DNA of 7,307 bases from Chloroflexota bacterium. Lineage in GTDB: Bacteria > Chloroflexota > Dehalococcoidia > Lucifugimonadales > Lucifugimonadaceae. Numbering within the stretch: position 1 is the first letter of the stretch; each line of letters opens with the position of its first letter. Of this stretch, positions 1 to 5,579 are shown in pieces. A program made the position numbers and the translations under genes. The stretch covers positions 1-7,307 of the forward strand of contig JACQUF010000263.1 in assembly GCA_016210435.1 (NCBI GenBank), given 5' to 3'. The notes under the pieces were generated by a model. The model was not told the DNA's origin. It was given only the letters and a program-made list of their open reading frames with translations, and did no database searches.

Positions 1-2
1 CG

Positions 3-182
3 GAGCAGACCCGGGCGCGCGCCTCCGAATGCCAGGAGCGGGTCCGATCGGACCAGGCGGCCCTGGATGCGATTGAAACCCGCCTGGCGGACGCACAGAA
101 GCTGCTCGAGACCCGGATCGATGCCTTTGTTGCAGCGCCTTCAGCGCGAACGTCCGAACAGGCCCGAGCTCAGACGCCATAA
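3..182 (+). CDS. C-terminal fragment of an unidentified coiled-coil-like protein (5' end outside the window)
   Basis: An open frame enters from the left edge and reads 59 codons to a TAA at 180-182. The peptide is rich in Glu, Gln, Arg and Ala, with regularly spaced hydrophobic residues (for example the stretch ALDAIETRLADAQKLLETRI). This suggests an amphipathic helix or coiled coil, followed by a short polar Ala/Pro/Thr tail. Third codon positions are mostly G or C, as in the other genes here, which supports real coding. No family can be assigned from so short a tail. Its last 42 bp overlap the 3' end of the convergent membrane-protein gene. No terminator is visible after the stop, because the stop lies inside the opposing gene. 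Confidence 0.6.
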   Translation, partial: EQTRARASECQERVRSDQAALDAIETRLADAQKLLETRIDAFVAAPSARTSEQARAQTP

Positions 183-560
183 CGCGGGTACGAGGTTGGC
201 CGCGAAGGCGGCGCCCGCCACCGCTGTGATGCGCGCGTCCTGTGTCTTGATATCAACGTCATACACCGAGGCTGCGTAGCCAAGGCCGCCCCACGCGCCC
301 AGCAGCCCTCCGGCCAGCGCCAGCAGCAGGGCAGGGAGGTTCGCGAGTTTCGAGCGATCGAGGTCCAGCCATCCAAGAAACGAACCTAGCCCCGCACCGA
401 TGCCGATGCCGGTGGAAAAGACTGCGATCCCTGCGTTGAGACTCGCTTGCGGCGTCAGTAGGCCCCAGGAGAGGAAGTAGCCGATCACCGCACCGGCCGC
501 GCCAAAGCCCAGCCCGATTATCAGGCGGACGGCGATGCTGCCGAGCAGCCTCGAATGCAA
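141..560 (-). CDS. small glycine-rich membrane protein, about four transmembrane helices
   Basis: This 139-residue protein is strongly hydrophobic. Likely membrane segments lie at about residues 9-36, 43-65, 73-97 and 110-129, with many Gly/Ala spacings of the GxxxG helix-packing type. Short charged turns (around DLDRSK, residues 66-71, and DVDIKTQDAR, 101-110) separate the helices, and the C-terminus is basic (FGRSR). I do not recognise the family. The start is TTG at 560-558, because a stop lies just upstream in this frame and no ATG is available before the first helix. The preceding propeller gene ends with TGA only 2 bp before this TTG. The gene has no separate strong ribosome binding site, so it is probably translated by coupling or re-initiation as the last gene of the DUF1800/DUF1501 operon. 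It could anchor or accompany the soluble operon products (inference). Its 3' end overlaps the convergent gene at 3-182. Confidence 0.75.
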   Translation of the reverse strand: MHSRLLGSIAVRLIIGLGFGAAGAVIGYFLSWGLLTPQASLNAGIAVFSTGIGIGAGLGSFLGWLDLDRSKLANLPALLLALAGGLLGAWGGLGYAASVYDVDIKTQDARITAVAGAAFAANLVPALWRLSSGLFGRSR

Positions 561-562
561 CC

Positions 563-1669
563 TCAGTTCAGCATCGGGTCAAGATGAAGTTCGGGCGCGT
601 CTACCTCATCCGCTCGTAGGACCCTGCACAGCTTTCGGTATACTTGGATCCGGTGCCTCCCGGCATCGAGGATGAACACCAGTCCGTCTGCGCTCGTCTT
701 GATCGCCGCTGGGAACTTGAACCGCTTCTCCCTGTCGAGGTCGGACACGTTGTCTCGCTGGCGGAGCATGTTGGGGTTGCCCATCAACCTCTGGATACCC
801 TGTTCGTTCAGCGTGGCATCGCCAATGAACGTTTCCACGAACAGGCCCCGGCGGTTGAAGAGCAGAACACGATGGTTGTTGCGATCGGCCACGTAGATGT
901 CCCCATGGTGGTCGACCGTTACACCGCTTGGGCGGTTCAATTCACCTGCTCCGGTCCCCGATCGCCCGATGATCATGAGGGCCCTGCCATCCCGGGAGAA
1001 TCGCTGGATTCGATCGTTGCGCCAGTCTGACACGACGAGCGTTCCGTCGATCGGGTCGACCGCGATGCCCCAGGGGAAGTTCAACTCTCCGGGCTGGCTG
1101 CCAAACCCGCCCCAGCAGGCGAGGAAGCGTCCGTCACGTGTGAAGTGCTGGACGCGATGATTCCGGGAATCGGCGATCCACAGGGTGCCGTCTCCATCGA
1201 GGGCGATGCCGGCTGGGCCTTCGAGTTGGCCGGGTCCCGTTCCCGTTTCGCCCCACCAACCGACGGCTTCTCCGGTGCTCTTGAACATGTTCACCGTACT
1301 GGCTTTTTCATCGGTGACGAAGAAGACACCGTCCTGGTCGAGCACGCCCATGACCGGCGCGGCGAGGGAACCCTTCTGGGGCGCCGCCGGGGTCTTATCG
1401 GGGTCAGGGGCGACCTCCCTGTCGTATCCCTGGTCCTCGGCGTTCAGTCGGACGATCCGGAGGCGCGCGTGCGCGGGGAGTTCACTTCCGCGGTTAAGGA
1501 CGTAGATCCAACCATCGTTGCCGAGGATGAGGTCGACCGCGCCGCGCAGTCTTCCGAGGGCGTTCAATTGTCCGAGGGTTGTCTCGTAGCGGTGCCCGAG
1601 GCGTAGAAGCGTCGGATAGGCCCGGGATTCGGCCTGTCCTGACGTCGATTGCGCCTGTGCCAGTGTCAT
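563..1669 (-). CDS. NHL-repeat six-bladed beta-propeller protein
   Basis: The 368-residue protein is built from NHL-type blades. Three are clear: residues about 149-188 (WIADSRNHRVQHF), 196-238 (VVSDWRNDRIQRF) and 244-283 (YVADRNNHRVLLF). Three are more degenerate: about 42-76, 102-140 and 317-346 (FILDAGRHRIQVY). Together they make a six-bladed propeller, a fold used for protein, RNA or ligand binding and in some enzymes. A charged, proline-containing insert separates blades 1 and 2 (about 77-101), and a longer polar insert lies between blades 5 and 6 (about 284-316). No signal peptide or membrane helix is visible. The ATG at 1669 was chosen because AAGGAG lies 6 bases upstream. A GTG at 1708 overlaps the DUF1501 stop but has no ribosome binding site. 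It is third in the operon, 35 bp after DUF1501. The binding partner is unknown; the DUF1501 or DUF1800 product is an obvious candidate (inference). Confidence 0.9.
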   Translation of the reverse strand: MTLAQAQSTSGQAESRAYPTLLRLGHRYETTLGQLNALGRLRGAVDLILGNDGWIYVLNRGSELPAHARLRIVRLNAEDQGYDREVAPDPDKTPAAPQKGSLAAPVMGVLDQDGVFFVTDEKASTVNMFKSTGEAVGWWGETGTGPGQLEGPAGIALDGDGTLWIADSRNHRVQHFTRDGRFLACWGGFGSQPGELNFPWGIAVDPIDGTLVVSDWRNDRIQRFSRDGRALMIIGRSGTGAGELNRPSGVTVDHHGDIYVADRNNHRVLLFNRRGLFVETFIGDATLNEQGIQRLMGNPNMLRQRDNVSDLDREKRFKFPAAIKTSADGLVFILDAGRHRIQVYRKLCRVLRADEVDAPELHLDPMLN

Positions 1670-1675
1670 CGTCTT

Positions 1676-1681
1676 CTCCTT
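1676..1681 (-). promoter_or_regulatory. ribosome binding site that sets the propeller start
   Basis: On the minus strand AAGGAG lies 6 bases before the ATG at 1669. This favours that start over the GTG at 1708, which would add 13 residues and overlap the upstream stop codon. Confidence 0.8.
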
Positions 1682-1704
1682 GACGAGGCCCTTGTAGGCC
1701 GCCC

Positions 1705-2889
1705 TCACGCCGCGGCAAGCGGCTTCAGCAAACGATCGAATCTTCCGAAGTTGCCGTTGACGATCGGCGCTGCGGGCATACCGAAGTGCTCCTCCAGTAT
1801 GGTCGTGTAGAGCATCCTGAAATCGTTGTTGAACCGAAGGTCGCCGTTCAGCTGTTTAGAAGGTTCCAGCGACGGGTATTCGGCGTAAACCCCACCGTTG
1901 ACACGTTCCCCGATCAGGAAAGCGCCGCCGCCGGAACCGTGGTCCGTGCCGTTCCCGTTGTCGCGTACGCGCCGCCCGAATTCTGAGAACACGAGCATCA
2001 CCACGTCGTCCGCGGCGTTGTGCGCCTGCAGGTCTGCGAAGAAGTCGTTGATCGCCCGCGAAACAATCCCCCACAGCTTCGCCTGGGTTGCGACTTCGTT
2101 GCCATGCACGTCGAATCCGCCGAACTCCGCGTAAAAGATGCGGGTCCCGAGGCGGGCAAGGTGGATCTGTGCAATGCCCTTCAGGCTTTGCGACAGGGGA
2201 TCGCTGGCGTATTCGATCCGGGATTCGTAGGTTGTTGGCGCAACCTTCAGGAGGTCGACCGCGGCCAGGGCGTCGCGACCGGTCTGGCCAAGGTGGTTGA
2301 GGATCATGGCTGCTTCGTCGAACTCTACGGGCATGTACATGCGCGTGAACGCCTTCAGCGCTTGCCTCTGCCGGGCGCCTGCCAGCGACGTCATCAGCCC
2401 GTAGCCTTCCAGCTGCGATACGGAAGTCGCCGGCGTACCCGGCAGGTACATCGCCCTCGGCAGGCCCGACCCAAAGCTGACTCCGGTGAGCACATTCTCC
2501 TTCTTCGGGTCCAACTCCCGGATCACCCTGCCCAGCCAGCCCTCGGAGATGTACCTGGCTGGCTCGGCCGTGTGCCAGATATCCATCGATCGGAAATGCG
2601 AGCGATCCGGTTCGGGGTACCCGACGCCTGGGATCACCGCGACCTTGCCCTGATCGAAGAGGCTCTTGATCGGGCCCATGGCGGGATGCAGGCCGAGGCG
2701 GTCGTTCAGCCTGAGCACCTGGCCGTCGGGGATTCCAACCGTCTTTCGGTAGTCGAAGTACAGCGGATCGGCATACGGAATTACCGTGTTGAGGAAGTCG
2801 TTTCCTCCGGAAAGCTGAAGCACGGCGAAGACCGGATGCCTCCCGTCACGCGATCCGTCAAGTCTCCTGGTTCCGTTTTCAGACGGCAT
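1705..2889 (-). CDS. DUF1501 family protein (alkaline phosphatase/sulfatase-like fold), no signal peptide
   Basis: The 394-residue protein shows the DUF1501 signature from end to end. Near the N-terminus is LQLSGGNDFLNTVIPY (GGND at 28-31). Then come DRSHFRSMDIWHT (95-107), FGGFDVHGNE (256-265), SEFGRR (302-307) and TDHGSGG (315-321). The conserved Asp and His residues D31, D260, H262, D316 and H317 are placed as expected for metal or substrate sites in proteins related to the alkaline phosphatase superfamily. No activity is established for the family, and I claim none. Most family members are exported by the Tat route. This one begins with a short polar stretch (MPSENGTRRLDGSRDG) and goes directly into the first core strand, so it appears cytoplasmic. 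The ATG at 2889 is supported by GGGAGG 6 bases upstream. It is second in the operon, 44 bp after DUF1800, its usual genomic partner. Length is typical and no frameshift is seen. Confidence 0.93.
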   Translation of the reverse strand: MPSENGTRRLDGSRDGRHPVFAVLQLSGGNDFLNTVIPYADPLYFDYRKTVGIPDGQVLRLNDRLGLHPAMGPIKSLFDQGKVAVIPGVGYPEPDRSHFRSMDIWHTAEPARYISEGWLGRVIRELDPKKENVLTGVSFGSGLPRAMYLPGTPATSVSQLEGYGLMTSLAGARQRQALKAFTRMYMPVEFDEAAMILNHLGQTGRDALAAVDLLKVAPTTYESRIEYASDPLSQSLKGIAQIHLARLGTRIFYAEFGGFDVHGNEVATQAKLWGIVSRAINDFFADLQAHNAADDVVMLVFSEFGRRVRDNGNGTDHGSGGGAFLIGERVNGGVYAEYPSLEPSKQLNGDLRFNNDFRMLYTTILEEHFGMPAAPIVNGNFGRFDRLLKPLAAA

Positions 2890-2895
2890 TGCAAT

Positions 2896-2901
2896 CCTCC
2901 C
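2896..2901 (-). promoter_or_regulatory. ribosome binding site of the DUF1501 gene
   Basis: GGGAGG on the minus strand, 6 bases before the ATG at 2889, is near consensus. It confirms that the protein starts without a Tat signal sequence. Confidence 0.75.
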
Positions 2902-2933
2902 GGCCGGTACGCGCGGTCGCCGCGGACAAATGG

Positions 2934-4313
2934 TCAGGCGAGTTGGAATTCACGGGAACTTGCTATGAGCCGGAGCACGTCGGCGGTGATCCCGGTGAAC
3001 TCCTGCCGCCCATGTTGTGAACAGTCGAGCGGGGCTGCCAGCTCCAGCTCGCTCTTGATCGCCTGCTTCGTGGCGTCCATAGCCTCAAGTGCGCCCATCT
3101 CATAGAGGCACGCCTCGATCAGGTCGTCCGGGTTGATAGTCGTGCGGTCGGAAGCGATGCGTTCGATCACCGAGGCGATCCCCGGATTTGCCGGGTTTCC
3201 GAGCCTGTCCGATGCGAAATTGACACGCTGGACCAGGAATGACGAGTCGATCCATTCCCGACCCGTGTGCCAGCCCTCGACGGTGGGCGGATTCAACAAT
3301 TGCTGGCCCATCAGGCCGGTCGCTTCAGAGAGGCCGTCCAGCCCGAATTGGTGAGCCTCGCGGTGGGCGCCCGCGAGCCGTTCGGTACCGGCCACGAATT
3401 CCGCAGGACTCTTGACTCGCTTGAAACGCGCCTTCTTGAAGGCGTCCGACCGGAACAGATGGCCCAGGACCGGCCTGATCTCATATCCCGACTGCTGGAA
3501 AGACCGACTGATATCGGATATGACTGCGTTGTCCGGCTCGTCCGATACGAAGAAGCCGAAGACCTTCCGCGCAACGAAGCTGGCCGTCGCCGGCTGTTCC
3601 ACGATCATGTCGATGATGTCGTCGCCGTTCCAGTCGCCGGTCTTCCCGAGAAACGTCTTGAGGCCGTGATCGTGGTCCTCCTCACGATAGACAAACCTGG
3701 GCGGGTAATAGCCATGCGGGTAGCGAGGGATCACCTGGTCCAACGTCCAGCCAGTGAATGCTCGGGCGCATGCCCGGACGTCGTCCTCCGTGTAATTCCC
3801 GCGGCCCATGCTGAAGAGCTCCAGGAGCTCGCGTCCGTAGTTCTCGTTGACGGCGGCCGAATGGTTCGTTTGCTGGTCGAGCCAGAACAGCATCGCGGGA
3901 TCGCGGGAGAGCTTCTGAAGCAGAACCCGGAAATTGCCGAGCCCGTAGTCGCGAAGCATCTCGTAGTGGGCGTTCATTGAAGGGGGGTTGATCACCTTGG
4001 ACGCGCCGGTTGCGAAGGTCCCGTGCCACATCAGGGCGACCTTCTCTTCGAGCGGTCTCGCGGTATTGATCATCCGGTACAGCCAACGGGATGACGTCCA
4101 CTGATAAGAGAGATCCCCGGCGTGCTCGGAATGGTACCGCTCGAGCAGGTCCTCTTCGAGTCGAGGATGGCGCTCGGAGTGAAGCAGGTCGTTGACGATT
4201 GCGTCATAACCCTGACCCGCGAGCGCTTCCAGTTCCGACGCGGGTGCGCCGAACGCTGCCCGGCGCATCAAGTGGCCAATCAGGCTGATGTCCGTGGAGA
4301 CGGTGATGGTCAA
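2934..4313 (-). CDS. DUF1800 family protein
   Basis: The 459-residue protein carries the usual DUF1800 landmarks in order: HLMRRAAFG (14-22), a Trp/Glu/His segment ending in EKVALMWHGTF (90-100), NENYGRELLELFSMG (156-170), DVRACARAFTGWT (178-190), the HGLKTFLG segment (216-223), KSPAEFVAGTERL (301-313), MGQQLLNPPTVEGW (335-348) and a C-terminal ASSREFQLA. The family is widespread in environmental bacteria, is usually found beside DUF1501, and has no established function. The start is TTG at 4313, preceded by GGAGGT with 7 bases between. A longer reading from a TTG at 4412 is rejected because that codon lies inside the operon's -35 box. Neither start gives a signal peptide, so the protein is probably cytoplasmic, unlike many relatives. 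It is first in the minus-strand operon and is transcribed from the promoter at 4384-4412. Confidence 0.92.
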   Translation of the reverse strand: MTITVSTDISLIGHLMRRAAFGAPASELEALAGQGYDAIVNDLLHSERHPRLEEDLLERYHSEHAGDLSYQWTSSRWLYRMINTARPLEEKVALMWHGTFATGASKVINPPSMNAHYEMLRDYGLGNFRVLLQKLSRDPAMLFWLDQQTNHSAAVNENYGRELLELFSMGRGNYTEDDVRACARAFTGWTLDQVIPRYPHGYYPPRFVYREEDHDHGLKTFLGKTGDWNGDDIIDMIVEQPATASFVARKVFGFFVSDEPDNAVISDISRSFQQSGYEIRPVLGHLFRSDAFKKARFKRVKSPAEFVAGTERLAGAHREAHQFGLDGLSEATGLMGQQLLNPPTVEGWHTGREWIDSSFLVQRVNFASDRLGNPANPGIASVIERIASDRTTINPDDLIEACLYEMGALEAMDATKQAIKSELELAAPLDCSQHGRQEFTGITADVLRLIASSREFQLA

Positions 4314-4320
4314 GGCCCGC

Positions 4321-4326
4321 ACCTCC
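4321..4326 (-). promoter_or_regulatory. ribosome binding site that sets the DUF1800 TTG start
   Basis: GGAGGT on the minus strand stands 7 bases before the TTG at 4313. It is the strongest Shine-Dalgarno sequence between the promoter and the first conserved motif of the protein. Confidence 0.75.
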
Positions 4327-4330
4327 GATG

Positions 4331-4364
4331 AAAAGAGCCCCGGGGGATCGCCAACACCGGGGGC
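4331..4364 (-). terminator. possible attenuator-like hairpin in the leader of the DUF1800 operon
   Basis: Read on the minus strand, GCCCC (4364-4360) can pair with GGGGC (4341-4337). The stem can extend by two G-C pairs past one C-C mismatch, around a loop of about a dozen bases. It is followed at once by TCTTTT (4336-4331). GC-rich stem plus T-rich tail resembles a weak intrinsic terminator. It lies between the predicted transcription start (about 4377) and the ribosome binding site, so it could attenuate the operon. The stem is short and the T-run is interrupted, so chance formation in GC-rich DNA is quite possible. Confidence 0.25.
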
Positions 4365-4383
4365 AGAGGCAGATATCGGCCGC

Positions 4384-4412
4384 AATCTAGCACCGGGCCG
4401 CGTTACCGTCAA
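4384..4412 (-). promoter_or_regulatory. sigma70-type promoter of the DUF1800-DUF1501-NHL-membrane protein operon
   Basis: On the minus strand a -35 box TTGACG (4412-4407) is followed, after exactly 17 bases, by a -10 box TAGATT (4389-4384). Transcription would start near 4377, giving a leader of roughly 64 bases before the TTG start of DUF1800. The boxes match five and four of the six consensus bases, and the spacing is ideal. Confidence 0.65.
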
Positions 4413-4462
4413 AGCGCGCGGCGAGGAATGGAGAAATGCGACGGAGGCGGCGTGGTCTGCAA

Positions 4463-4468
4463 TAGAAT
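4463..4468 (+). promoter_or_regulatory. -10 element of the enolase-bicupin operon, possible leaderless start
   Basis: TAGAAT lies 6 bases before the ATG at 4475, so transcription would begin at or very near the start codon. No Shine-Dalgarno sequence is found at normal distance before this ATG; the nearest purine-rich run, at 4443-4450, is 24 bases away. Both facts fit a leaderless mRNA. No good -35 box is seen 16-18 bases upstream, so the promoter may need an activator or depend on its -10 box alone. Confidence 0.4.
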
Positions 4469-4474
4469 GCGGCC

Positions 4475-5557
4475 ATGAAGATCACAGCCATCGGAGCGAT
4501 ACCGATTTCGATCCCGTACCGCGTCCCGTGGCGGAACCGTCACACGGAAGAGGCCGGACGGCCAATGACCCATCTCGAGACGACGGTGCTCCGTATGAGG
4601 ACCGATGAGGGATTCGAGGGCCTGGGGGAGGCCCGCGGGGCGGACGTCGTCGACATCGTCGCGCACAAAGTTGAGCCATTCCTTCAAGGCCGTGACCCGG
4701 CGAATATCTCAGGGCTCGTACCGGAGTTGGAATCCGAATTCGGGCGGTCGACTGTCGTCGCCGGATTGGACTTCGCCCTCCACGACATCAAGGGCAAGGC
4801 GCTTGGCGTGCCCGTTTACGAGCTCCTGGGCGGACGATGCAGGGACCGGGTGCCCCTGGTCTGGACGCTGCCTTACCTGTCGATCGAGGACCAGGTCACC
4901 GAGGCGACGTCGCGTGTGGCCGAGGGTTTCACCCACGCGATGAAGATGAAGGTCGGAGTCCCCGGGGATCTCGACCATATCGTGGCCGTAGCGAGAGCGG
5001 TCGAACCCGTTCCGGTGAGGCCGGATAGTAACATGGGCCATTCGTTCGCAGACGCGCTCCAGCAATACGGACGGCTTCTGGACGATGGCGTTCGATTCGA
5101 GCTTGTGGAAGACCCCTGTCCGCTGGACTGGGACGACTACCAGGCGCTCGCCGACTCACTCGGGATCGCCCTGTCCGTTCACGGAGGCTGGTCTTCCTTC
5201 GAAGACCTGACCGGGCTCATCCGAAAAGCCGGCCCCGGTATCAGGTGTGTCAACATCATGCCGTCGCAATGGGGAATCTTCCGCACTGCCCAGATCGTGG
5301 CCGCGCTCGAGTGCGCGGGGATTGGCTGGACGATGGGCACAAGTCATGATTCAGGGATCAAGATTGCGGCGAGCGTGCATCTGGGCGCCGCCCTGCCGAA
5401 CCATCTATACCCGGCCGACCTGCTTGGACCGCGCCTTCACGTAGCCGATATTGTGGGCGGCGCGGTCCGAATCGAAGGGGGCTTCGGCTACGTGCCGGAT
5501 GGTCCGGGCCTTGGGGTGTCCCTGGACGAGAGTGTGCTCGAGCGCTACCGGTGTTGA
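4475..5557 (+). CDS. enolase-superfamily protein (mandelate racemase/muconate lactonizing enzyme type) with altered active-site residues
   Basis: The 360-residue length is typical of the family. An N-terminal capping domain (about 1-125) shows the pattern VLRMRTDEGFEGLGEA (38-53) and the motif FALHDIKGKALGVPVYELLGG (100-120). A barrel domain follows. The KxK motif is K157/K159 (MKMKVG), and D184 (RPDSN) and E212 (VEDPCP) fill the first two metal-ligand positions. The third, normally Glu or Asp, appears to be H236 (SVHGG). The Lys or Asp of the sixth strand is apparently M262 (VNIMPSQWG). H291 (TSHDSG) lies where mandelate racemase has its catalytic His, but without the Asp partner. Known members abstract the alpha-proton of a carboxylate in racemases, dehydratases or cycloisomerases. 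The substrate cannot be inferred here. It is first in an operon with a bicupin 22 bp downstream. The ATG at 4475 lacks a ribosome binding site, consistent with leaderless translation. These residue assignments come from alignment by eye. Confidence 0.92.
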   Translation: MKITAIGAIPISIPYRVPWRNRHTEEAGRPMTHLETTVLRMRTDEGFEGLGEARGADVVDIVAHKVEPFLQGRDPANISGLVPELESEFGRSTVVAGLDFALHDIKGKALGVPVYELLGGRCRDRVPLVWTLPYLSIEDQVTEATSRVAEGFTHAMKMKVGVPGDLDHIVAVARAVEPVPVRPDSNMGHSFADALQQYGRLLDDGVRFELVEDPCPLDWDDYQALADSLGIALSVHGGWSSFEDLTGLIRKAGPGIRCVNIMPSQWGIFRTAQIVAALECAGIGWTMGTSHDSGIKIAASVHLGAALPNHLYPADLLGPRLHVADIVGGAVRIEGGFGYVPDGPGLGVSLDESVLERYRC

Positions 5558-5563
5558 AGTTGC

Positions 5564-5571
5564 AAGGGAGG
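5564..5571 (+). promoter_or_regulatory. ribosome binding site of the bicupin gene
   Basis: AAGGGAGG ends 8 bases before the ATG at 5580. This fixes the bicupin start there, or at the adjacent in-frame ATG at 5583, and excludes in-frame starts within the enolase gene. Confidence 0.75.
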
Positions 5572-5579
5572 ACCAGACG

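Larger units (their letters stand above)
4378..4474. repeat. inverted pair of 12-base elements at the two divergent -10/start regions
   Basis: TAGAATGCGGCC on the plus strand at 4463-4474 and TAGATTGCGGCC on the minus strand at 4389-4378 differ at one base. Each contains the -10 hexamer of its own promoter followed by GCGGCC, so they form outward-facing arms 73 bp apart. They could be shared start-site sequences or a common operator at both promoters (inference). Confidence 0.5.

Noticed and set aside
1145..1606. Plus-strand open frame of 153 codons
   Set aside because: It is antisense to the NHL propeller gene, whose repeats are unmistakable on the minus strand.
1670..1708. GTG at 1708 as the start of the propeller gene, overlapping the DUF1501 stop
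   Set aside because: No Shine-Dalgarno sequence precedes it, whereas the ATG at 1669 has AAGGAG at 6 bases.
2020..3105. Plus-strand open frame of 361 codons
   Set aside because: It lies wholly antisense to DUF1501 and the end of DUF1800, both with clear family motifs and ribosome binding sites. Its translation shows no domain and arises from GC-rich codon bias on the opposite strand.
3267..3980. Plus-strand open frame of 237 codons
   Set aside because: It is antisense to the conserved core of DUF1800. No ribosome binding site or recognisable motif was found.
5451..5579. Long reading of the bicupin starting inside the enolase gene
   Set aside because: It would overlap the enolase C-terminus by more than 100 bp. 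AAGGGAGG directly supports ATG 5580.
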